NCBI GenBank assembly: GCA_003444795.1
Contig: DLWR01000162.1
Span: forward strand, 2,450 to 16,329
DNA length: 13,880 nucleotides
Direction of reading: 5' to 3'
DNA from: Cryomorphaceae bacterium
GTDB lineage: Bacteria; Bacteroidota; Bacteroidia; Flavobacteriales; Schleiferiaceae
Shown: piece by piece, positions 7,005 to 12,870 of the stretch
How the letters are laid out: each line of letters begins with the position of its first letter
How positions within the stretch are numbered: the stretch's first letter is position 1
Position numbers and translations under genes: made by a program
Notes under the pieces: model-generated
Seen by the model: only the letters and a program-made list of their open reading frames with translations
What the model was told of the DNA's origin: nothing
Databases searched by the model: none

Positions 7005-8012
7005 ATGGCCAAATTCGCACTCCCCGGATGGCTTCGCACAGCGGGGTTTGCAGCGCTAGCCCTCTTCTTACTCTATTTCGCATTTCAAGGCGTGGATCTA
7101 AACGCCGTTTGGGAATCCGCACAAGAAGCGAAATGGGGGTACATTGGATTGAGCGTAGCCCTGGGCTACATCGCCATCCTCAGCCGCGGGCAGCGTTGGA
7201 CCTACGTACTCAAATACCTGGGGTATCCAACGACCCTATGGCGTGCGGTGCACGCTACAGGCGTCGGGTACCTAGTGAACTTGGCCATCCCGCGCGCCGG
7301 GGAAGTAGCCCGTGCCACGGCCTTGAACCGCGCGGATAAAACGCCGGTAAACGTTTTAATCGGCACCATCCTTATCGAACGCACCATTGACCTGCTTATG
7401 ATGGCCGGTTTGCTGGGCCTCGCCTTCTTGAGCGCTTCGGAGGAACTCTCCAGTCTCATTGCCTTAACGCAATCGGAAACAGATCCTCAGGCAGGCCCAG
7501 GAATTCCTTGGTTCAAGCTCTTCCTAGGCCTGCTTTCCATAGGGGCGCTGATAGCTTGGCTCTGTCGCGCACGCATTCAAGCCAGTCCCTTCTACGCTAA
7601 AGTCCGTGACTTTTTAAAAGGCATGCTCGAAGGCATCAAAGCCGTTGGTCAACTTCCCAACAAGTGGGCTTTTTGGGCGCATACCTTTTTCATCTGGGGC
7701 TGCTACTATGCCATGGTATACGTCTGTTTTTACGCACTGCCTTTCACCGCCGATGTAACGCCAGCCCAAGGCCTCTTTGTAATGATGGCCGCCAGCTTAG
7801 GCATCTTGATTCCCGTACCAGGTGGAGTGGGTGCCTACCACTACCTTGTAGCGATGGCCCTCGTAGTCCTTGGGCTTCCCTATGCCCAGGGCCTCGCATT
7901 TGCCACGATTGTGCATGCCGCACAGGCCATCATGTTGATGAGTTCAGGCGTCATTGGACTCATTGGTTTATCAGCTCGTAAATCCCCAGATAACGTTCAT
8001 GGCCAAGACTAA
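7005..8012 (+). CDS. flippase-like integral membrane protein (UPF0104 / LPG synthase TM-region family)
   Basis: This 335-residue protein has about eight hydrophobic segments (near 12-28, 45-60, 85-95, 118-142, 170-187, 224-245, 254-275 and 280-325). It carries family marks: PRAGEVARA (96-104), the ER pair at 125-126 and PVPGGVGAYH (270-279). These fit the lysylphosphatidylglycerol synthetase transmembrane-region (YbhN/AglD-like) family. There is no C-terminal aminoacyl-transfer domain, so it is not itself an LPG synthase; members without that domain are thought to move lipid-linked substrates across the inner membrane. Substrate unknown. It starts 7 bp after panD, and its last 14 bases overlap the start of radA, so the three are likely cotranscribed. 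Family call firm, function inferred. Confidence 0.88.
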   Translation: MAKFALPGWLRTAGFAALALFLLYFAFQGVDLNAVWESAQEAKWGYIGLSVALGYIAILSRGQRWTYVLKYLGYPTTLWRAVHATGVGYLVNLAIPRAGEVARATALNRADKTPVNVLIGTILIERTIDLLMMAGLLGLAFLSASEELSSLIALTQSETDPQAGPGIPWFKLFLGLLSIGALIAWLCRARIQASPFYAKVRDFLKGMLEGIKAVGQLPNKWAFWAHTFFIWGCYYAMVYVCFYALPFTADVTPAQGLFVMMAASLGILIPVPGGVGAYHYLVAMALVVLGLPYAQGLAFATIVHAAQAIMLMSSGVIGLIGLSARKSPDNVHGQD

Positions 8013-9360
8013 AAAAGCGTGGTTCTGCCAATCTTGCGGCACACAGCACCCCCAGTGGATGGGCCAGTGCAAGTCTTGCCACGCTTGGAACACCTTGGTG
8101 GAAGAAGTGCTAGAACGCGAAAGCCCGACGACTGCGTGGTCTAATTCGGGTTCAAGCACAGGATCGAAAGCCTTGCCACTCGCCGATGTGGACCGCCATG
8201 CGGAGGCGCGCAAACCTACGGGTGACCGCGAATTGGACCGTGTTTTGGGTGGCGGATTAGTCCCCGGAAGTCTTGTCTTGTTGGGCGGTGAACCGGGCAT
8301 TGGCAAGTCTACCCTTCTCTTGCAAATAGCTCTTCTTTTGGGCGAAAAAGTGCTCTATGCGAGTGGGGAGGAAAGCACCCAACAAATCCGAATGCGCGCG
8401 GAGCGCATAGGCCTCAAAGGCCCCGGTTGCCATGTGCTTTCCGAGGTTTCTACGGCTAAAATCCTACAAGCCGCCGAGCAGATTCACCCCGATGTCCTCA
8501 TCGTAGATTCCATTCAAACAGCCCACAATCCGCAATTAGATTCTGCTGCTGGTTCGGTTTCCCAAATCCGCGAGGCTGCCGCCGAATTCCTGCGCTACGC
8601 CAAAGCACGCCATGTGCCCGTCATTCTCGTAGGACACATTACCAAAGACGGACACCTCGCTGGGCCTAAAGTTTTGGAACACATGGTGGATGTCGTTCTT
8701 CAATTTGAAGGAGATCGACACCATCTATTCCGCATGTTGCGCGCCCTAAAGAACCGCTTTGGCAGCACCCAAGAACTCGGCATTTACCAAATGGATGGCC
8801 AAGGCCTCAAGGGCGTGGCCAACCCCAGTGGCTTGCTGCTGGGCCAACGCGAAGAGGGCCTCAGTGGATCCGCGGTCGGCATACCGTCGGAGGGTATGCA
8901 GCCCCTGCTGGTCGAGGTCCAAGCACTGGTCAGCTCCGCCGTCTACGGAACGCCTCAGCGCTCCTGTACGGGCTTTGATACGCGTCGCCTGAACATGCTG
9001 TTGGCCGTCCTCGAAAAACGCTGTGGCTTCCGCCTCGGCGCCAAGGACGTATTCCTGAATGTCACAGGTGGTCTGCGCGTGGAAGATCCCGCCCTCGACC
9101 TTGCGGTTTGCGCTGCTATCCTTTCCAGCAATTCCGATATCCCCATCCCCCAAGGCATGGCCTTTGCGGCCGAAGTTGGCCTGGGAGGAGAAATTCGACC
9201 CGTTCACCGCCTGGAACAGCGCATCAACGAGGCCGGGAAATTGGGCTTTGACACGGTCTTCTGTGCCAAGCAATCCGGCGTGAAAGCGGGAAAAGTGGGA
9301 GATGTACAGGTAGTGCCGGTTGCCCGAATGGAAAACCTCGTGGCCGCCCTTTTTGGGTAG
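7999..9360 (+). CDS. radA: DNA repair protein RadA
   Basis: RadA (Sms) is a hexameric RecA-like ATPase that helps branch migration and processing of recombination intermediates, including during transformation. The 453-residue length is typical. The N-terminal zinc finger has Cys10, Cys13, Cys24 and Cys27. Walker A is GEPGIGKST (97-105) with Lys103, Walker B ends VLIVDS near 166-171, and the RadA signature KNRFG is at 251-255. The C-terminal third is the Lon-protease-like domain. An upstream frame extension to 7954 would add 15 residues inside the flippase gene; ATG 7999 gives the family-standard start MAKTKKAWFCQSCG. The start lies within the flippase gene, 14 bases before that gene's end, suggesting translational coupling. 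Confidence 0.97.
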   Translation: MAKTKKAWFCQSCGTQHPQWMGQCKSCHAWNTLVEEVLERESPTTAWSNSGSSTGSKALPLADVDRHAEARKPTGDRELDRVLGGGLVPGSLVLLGGEPGIGKSTLLLQIALLLGEKVLYASGEESTQQIRMRAERIGLKGPGCHVLSEVSTAKILQAAEQIHPDVLIVDSIQTAHNPQLDSAAGSVSQIREAAAEFLRYAKARHVPVILVGHITKDGHLAGPKVLEHMVDVVLQFEGDRHHLFRMLRALKNRFGSTQELGIYQMDGQGLKGVANPSGLLLGQREEGLSGSAVGIPSEGMQPLLVEVQALVSSAVYGTPQRSCTGFDTRRLNMLLAVLEKRCGFRLGAKDVFLNVTGGLRVEDPALDLAVCAAILSSNSDIPIPQGMAFAAEVGLGGEIRPVHRLEQRINEAGKLGFDTVFCAKQSGVKAGKVGDVQVVPVARMENLVAALFG

Positions 9361-9471
9361 GGGGCGAGTTAGCTAGTTAGCTTGTTGGCAGGCGCTTCGC
9401 GCGAGCAGTCAGGGCGGCTCGCACTTTGCTCAGCGCTGACAAAGGGCTTAAACCCTTAGACCCTTCTACCC
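9361..9471. other. convergent radA/ompA spacer with octamer-periodic and inverted repeats
   Basis: These 111 bases separate two convergent genes and hold no credible gene. Going right, GTTAGCTA, GTTAGCTT, GTTGGCAG (9368-9391) form three 8-base units. A region of overlapping inverted repeats follows: GCGAGC 9401-9406 with GCTCGC 9417-9422, and GTCAG 9408-9412 with CTGAC 9436-9440. Then AAGGG/CCCTT (9442-9446/9453-9457) and a second octamer set reach the ompA stop codon. No T-rich tract follows the hairpins, so I do not call a clear terminator. It may be a repeat-family insertion. Confidence 0.5.
9448..9471. repeat. three tandem TTNNACCC octamers
   Basis: TTAAACCC, TTAGACCC and TTCTACCC stand head to tail with no gap, differing only in the two variable bases. 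They end exactly at the ompA stop codon (9472-9474). Read on the minus strand, the ompA message runs from its TGA straight into GGGTNNAA units. Confidence 0.65.
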
Positions 9472-10461
9472 TCAGTTCCCCACCAAGTTCACCAACTCGT
9501 CTAGGTTAGGCGTGATGATGATTTCGGTGCGGCGGTTGCGGGCCTTGTTCTCGGGAGTGTCGTTCGCGGCAATCGGCATGAATTCGCCACGGCCAGCTGC
9601 TTGTACGCGTTGAGGTTCAATGCCCTTGCTCACCAAGATTTTAACCACAGACGTTGCGCGCATGACGCTCAAATCCCAGTTGTCCTTCACCGAGGTCTTG
9701 CCGTAGTAGGCATCATCGTCCGTGTGGCCTTCCACCGCAATTTTGAGGTCTTTATTCTCTGCCAAGACCTTGGCCAATTGACCGAGTGCGGTGGCACCAT
9801 CGGTTTGGACATCCCAAGAACCAGATGCAAACATCAATCGGTTGTCCAAACTCACGTAGACTTGGCCATTGCGCATGGAAACGGTCAACCCGCGGTTCTC
9901 AAAGCCCAGGAGGGCGTCTGCAATGCGCTGACGGAAATAGGCGGCCGTAGAGTCTTTGCGAGCCAACAGGCTCTCTAATTCGTTTACGCGCACCTCACGT
10001 GCCTTGAGCGCCTTTTCAACGGCAATCAGACGATCCTGCTCGCGTTTCAAAGAGTCTTCCTTGCTCGCTAATCGCTGGGCAATCTTTTCCATTTGCTCGA
10101 GCATGGCCTTGTTTTCGCGCAAGTTGGCCGCGGCGAGCGAATTGTTGTTCTTGAGCGCGTAGTCGTAGTTCGCCTCTAAATCCTTGTAGGAACGCAAGAG
10201 CTTACGGTACTGGGACCCTTGTTGCGTGGTGTCACGCTGCAAAGAGCTGAATGCCTCGTCGAGACGGGCGCGCTTGGCTTCGCATTCCACCAGATCCGTG
10301 ACGGCCTTGTCGCTGCGCACCTTGAGGGCTTCATTTTCAGCCACCATTTGGTCGTAGCTGGATTGAAGTTCGGCATGCACCTTGGGCGAAACACAAGAGG
10401 CAGCAAACACCGCAGGAAGAGCGGCTACAAGCAGAAGGCGAGATAGAGTGGAAATGCGCAT
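9472..10461 (-). CDS. OmpA-family lipoprotein with long coiled coil
   Basis: The 329-residue protein starts MRISTLSRLLLVAALPAVFAASC, a lipoprotein signal with Cys23 as the likely lipidated residue. Residues about 30-185 are charged heptad-like coiled coil (EALK, ENKAMLEQMEK, KALKAREVRVNELE). Residues about 205-318 are an OmpA/MotB peptidoglycan-binding domain: GHTDD (245-249), NWDLSVMRA (261-269) and NRRTEI (309-314), which hold the Asp and Arg that bind diaminopimelate. It probably ties the outer membrane to peptidoglycan, with the coiled coil as spacer. There is no beta-barrel. The frame is open upstream to 10605 inside xth, but ATG 10461 places the signal peptide at the terminus. It follows xth by 16 bp and has its own promoter in the end of xth. 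Confidence 0.92.
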   Translation of the reverse strand: MRISTLSRLLLVAALPAVFAASCVSPKVHAELQSSYDQMVAENEALKVRSDKAVTDLVECEAKRARLDEAFSSLQRDTTQQGSQYRKLLRSYKDLEANYDYALKNNNSLAAANLRENKAMLEQMEKIAQRLASKEDSLKREQDRLIAVEKALKAREVRVNELESLLARKDSTAAYFRQRIADALLGFENRGLTVSMRNGQVYVSLDNRLMFASGSWDVQTDGATALGQLAKVLAENKDLKIAVEGHTDDDAYYGKTSVKDNWDLSVMRATSVVKILVSKGIEPQRVQAAGRGEFMPIAANDTPENKARNRRTEIIITPNLDELVNLVGN

Positions 10462-10477
10462 AGCAGAGAGGTGAGGT

Positions 10478-11251
10478 TTATTCAAAGGTAGTCGGCAAAT
10501 CCCATTCCAAAAGTACCGGACAATGATCCGATAGAAAGGCCTGTGGCAAGTGTACGCAGCGTGTAGCCCGGGGGACGGCCTCTGGACTGAGCCAAAAGCC
10601 ATCAATGCGCCAACCTACATTGCGTTCGCGGGAACGAGACTGCAAGCTCCACCAGGTATACTGATCGGGCTGGTTCGAAAAAAGCCGGAAAGCATCGCGC
10701 CAACCTGCGTCATGTAGCCCGTCTAGCCATGCCCGCTCCTCTGGAGTAAAACCGGGCACTCCATCCAAGCGAATGGGATTGTGAATGTCAATGGGGTGGT
10801 GGCACATATTCCAATCCGCACCAATCAGAAGATGGGGAATGCTGCGCTGCACTTCCAGAATATGGGCCCAGAAAGCCATTAAAAATTCTAATTTGTAGGA
10901 TTGCCGTTCTGGACTGGAAGCCCCTGATGGAAAGTAGACATTGAAAACGCTATATCCTTCAAAGTCCACGCGGATGACTCGGCCTTCCGCATCAAAACGC
11001 GTATCGCCTATACCGTGAACGACCGATTTAGGCGGCCGCTTAGAAATCACCGCAACCCCTGAATAGCCTTTCTTTTCGGCAGCGTGCAGCGAAGTCCAAT
11101 ACCCCGAGAAAAAACCAGCTAAAGCCTCGGCATCGTCGTACCGGACCTCCTGAAAAAGAAGAAGGTCCGCATCGGTGCTTTCCCACCAGCGGACCAACCC
11201 TTTTTTGAGACAGGCCCGAATGCCATTTCCATTCAGGCTGAGTATGCGCAT
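10478..11251 (-). CDS. xth: exodeoxyribonuclease III / AP endonuclease (ExoIII family)
   Basis: The 257 residues form a full endonuclease/exonuclease/phosphatase fold of the ExoIII type, which nicks abasic sites and digests 3' ends in base excision repair. Catalytic residues known in E. coli Xth can be matched: Asn7 (SLNGNGIRA), Glu35 (FQEVRYD), Tyr106 (NVYFPSG), Asp146 and Asn148 (GADWN), then IDIHNP, PGFTPEER, YTWWSLQSRSRERNVGWRID with Asp217, and Asp242-His243 in SDHCPV. GADWN replaces the more common GDFN, and NGNGIRA replaces NVNGIRA; neither touches a catalytic position. It begins 6 bp after the upstream gene's stop, so it belongs to that operon. Confidence 0.95.
   Translation of the reverse strand: MRILSLNGNGIRACLKKGLVRWWESTDADLLLFQEVRYDDAEALAGFFSGYWTSLHAAEKKGYSGVAVISKRPPKSVVHGIGDTRFDAEGRVIRVDFEGYSVFNVYFPSGASSPERQSYKLEFLMAFWAHILEVQRSIPHLLIGADWNMCHHPIDIHNPIRLDGVPGFTPEERAWLDGLHDAGWRDAFRLFSNQPDQYTWWSLQSRSRERNVGWRIDGFWLSPEAVPRATRCVHLPQAFLSDHCPVLLEWDLPTTFE
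10483..10512 (-). promoter_or_regulatory. promoter of the OmpA-family gene, inside the 3' end of xth
   Basis: Minus-strand TACCTTTG (10483-10490) matches TAnnTTTG, and 17 bases upstream is TTTTG (10508-10512), a match to the -33 element. This is the best two-part promoter in the window. The box lies 21 bases before the ATG at 10461, predicting a leader near 16 bases. It overlaps the last xth codons. Confidence 0.65.
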
Positions 11252-11257
11252 GCCTGC

Positions 11258-12136
11258 TTAGTTCAGCGTCAAACGCGCCTCGCCAATTTTTTCATTAGCG
11301 GAAAACACATCCAAGCTGTAGCTGCCAGGAGCCAAGTCGGTGCGCACGTTAAACACGATGCAACAGCCGGTGGGTTCACCATTGAACTGCACGACTTGAG
11401 AAGCGCTGTACAAGATGGTCTCTCCATTCACAACCATCGTACGGTCCTTGCCGTCAGCGGCTAGAACACGACCGTCAGGCGTATTAATGCGGAGGTACAG
11501 GGTGTATTCGCCTTTCTTAGCTACCAAGTTTTTCGCAATAGTCATGCAAGCCTTGATGCGATTCGATTTGCCCGCAGAGGCGGTCGCTTTTTCTACTCCT
11601 TTGTTGTTGACGCGGTAGGCACTTGCTTCGATGCTGCTCAATTGCAGCTTAGAGGCTTTGTCCACCTCGGCGTTGAGTTGGGTATTGGTTTCGGTCAAAA
11701 CCTCATTTTTACCTACTTCTTCCGTCAAGTCCTCCGCCAATGAATCCTTTACTACGACCAGCGCCGCATAGGCTTGATTCACAGAATCCACCTGCTCCGT
11801 TAAACGGGCAATTTTCTTGCGCAAAGAGAATACTTCGCCACGCAAGCTCTTGATTTGAGATGCTGAAGCGGCATTTACGCGCTCCACCTTTTCGATCAAG
11901 GCATTCAAACGCGCCGTCTCTTGAGCGATGTAGGCGTTCAAACTGTCATTCGCAGATACTTGAGCAGCCAAGTCGCGCTTATAATCTTCTAATTGGGTGA
12001 TCAACGCCGCTTTCTCCTCCTCCAAATCATTGACCTGATTTGTTTGGTTGAGGGCAAAATAGGCCAGTGCTGCCACCAGGGCGAGCAGGATGAAAATAAT
12101 GTTGCGTTGACGTTTAGCAGACGATTCTTGGCTCAT
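11258..12136 (-). CDS. membrane-anchored coiled-coil protein, function unknown
   Basis: The 292-residue protein has a short basic, polar N-terminus (MSQESSAKRQRN), one transmembrane segment (about 12-29) and a long coiled coil with strong heptads (about 33-165: DLEEEKAALITQLEDYKR, SLRGEVFSLRKKIARL and so on). A beta-rich C-terminal domain (about 166-292) contains KACMTIAKNLVAKKGEYTLYLRI, then TPDGRVLA and APGSYSLDVF. The topology suggests an inner-membrane anchor with the rest in the periplasm. Similar proteins occur in other Bacteroidota, but I know of no assigned role, and no catalytic motif is visible. It is first in a row with xth (6 bp gap) and the OmpA lipoprotein, which also has a coiled coil. 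A TACATTTG box lies 20 bases before its start. Confidence 0.82.
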   Translation of the reverse strand: MSQESSAKRQRNIIFILLALVAALAYFALNQTNQVNDLEEEKAALITQLEDYKRDLAAQVSANDSLNAYIAQETARLNALIEKVERVNAASASQIKSLRGEVFSLRKKIARLTEQVDSVNQAYAALVVVKDSLAEDLTEEVGKNEVLTETNTQLNAEVDKASKLQLSSIEASAYRVNNKGVEKATASAGKSNRIKACMTIAKNLVAKKGEYTLYLRINTPDGRVLAADGKDRTMVVNGETILYSASQVVQFNGEPTGCCIVFNVRTDLAPGSYSLDVFSANEKIGEARLTLN

Positions 12137-12156
12137 GATTTACGCGTATTTAACTG

Positions 12157-12164
12157 CAAATGTA
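12157..12164 (-). promoter_or_regulatory. Bacteroidota -7 box for the coiled-coil gene/xth operon
   Basis: On the minus strand TACATTTG matches TAnnTTTG, 20 bases before the ATG at 12136. It covers the comF start codon (12160-12162) on the other strand. No good -33 TTG is seen. Confidence 0.5.
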
Positions 12165-12798
12165 CTTTTTCTGGCGCTCATTTTGGGATAAAATATGGCC
12201 AAGAGTGTGTTATTCATGCGCTTGCGAATTGGTTTTGGCCGAATCCACCCTCTGCAGCACCTGCCTCGATGAGGTTCACGCCGCCCAATTATCGGTGCAA
12301 CATCCCCTTCCTCTTTTAGACTCCACAGAATGCTGGCTAGACTTTGATGCCAAGCCTGTGCAGCGCTTTATGCACCAAGTCAAGTTTGGACAGCGCCCTG
12401 AAATGGCCTTTCGCCTCGGACAGCTCTATGCCGCCACGCATGAGCCCCCGCACGTAGACGCCCTGGTGCCTGCTCCCCTTTCTTGGCGAAGGCATTGGGT
12501 TAGGGGATACAACCAAAGTGAGTGGCTCGTTCGAGGACTCGCACAGGAGTGGCAGCTCCCCGTTTGGAGGGTCTTGCGCAAAAAGCACCGTCCCCCTCAG
12601 GCCAAGATGAAGCTAGAAGATCGAAGCAAAAGTGCCCACGGCGCCTATTGGCTAGCTCAAAGCCTTCCGCCGGGATGTCGACTTCAGCTATGGGACGACA
12701 CCTTGACCACAGGCGCCACCTTACAAGCTATGGCCGTCGTCCTTTACCGTGGCGGGGCGAGCGAAGTGCATGGAGCAACTTTGGCGCGCGCCCTCTGA
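12160..12798 (+). CDS. comF: ComF family protein (phosphoribosyltransferase-like)
   Basis: The 212-residue protein has the ComF layout. A four-cysteine zinc site comes first (Cys17, Cys20, Cys32, Cys35, with Cys22 extra), then RGYNQSE (115-121), typical of ComF/GntX, and the PRPP-loop motif DDTLTTGAT (179-187) of the type I phosphoribosyltransferase fold. ComF in Firmicutes and Haemophilus is needed for DNA uptake during natural transformation, probably in handling incoming single strands with the ComFA/PriA-type helicase; here that role is inferred. A TAA at 12151 blocks any longer start, so ATG 12160 is the first possible, and it gives a plausible N-terminus. That leaves 23 bp to the divergent gene's start codon. 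I found no clear promoter for comF. It is followed by a strong hairpin. Confidence 0.92.
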   Translation: MYFFWRSFWDKIWPRVCYSCACELVLAESTLCSTCLDEVHAAQLSVQHPLPLLDSTECWLDFDAKPVQRFMHQVKFGQRPEMAFRLGQLYAATHEPPHVDALVPAPLSWRRHWVRGYNQSEWLVRGLAQEWQLPVWRVLRKKHRPPQAKMKLEDRSKSAHGAYWLAQSLPPGCRLQLWDDTLTTGATLQAMAVVLYRGGASEVHGATLARAL

Positions 12799-12803
12799 GG
12801 GGG

Positions 12804-12840
12804 CTTAAAAGAAACCCCCGCCCAGAAACCGGGCGGGGGT
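12804..12840 (-). terminator. strong intrinsic terminator between comF and the T9SS gene
   Basis: A CCCCCGCCC/GGGCGGGGG stem (12815-12823 with 12831-12839), extended by an A-T pair, closes a 7-base loop. On the minus strand it is followed by TTCTTTT, so it should end the T9SS gene message, whose stop is at 12871. In the comF direction no T run follows, so it would act there only as a hairpin at the mRNA end. Confidence 0.85.
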
Positions 12841-12870
12841 GGTGAAGCCTGCGTTAGGCGTTTAGGCGGC

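Noticed and set aside
7954..7998. Longer RadA starting 15 codons upstream at 7954
   Set aside because: The extra residues lie inside the flippase gene and do not match the RadA N-terminus, which begins just before the zinc finger.
8746..9273. Open frame on the minus strand opposite radA
   Set aside because: It lies wholly within radA, antisense, and shows no family features.
9442..9457. AAGGG/CCCTT hairpin as the radA terminator
   Set aside because: Five weak base pairs with no T-rich tract after it; part of it is explained by the octamer array.
10462..10605. Longer OmpA-family protein starting at 10605 inside xth
   Set aside because: It would bury the lipoprotein signal peptide; the ATG at 10461 places it at the N-terminus and fits the promoter.
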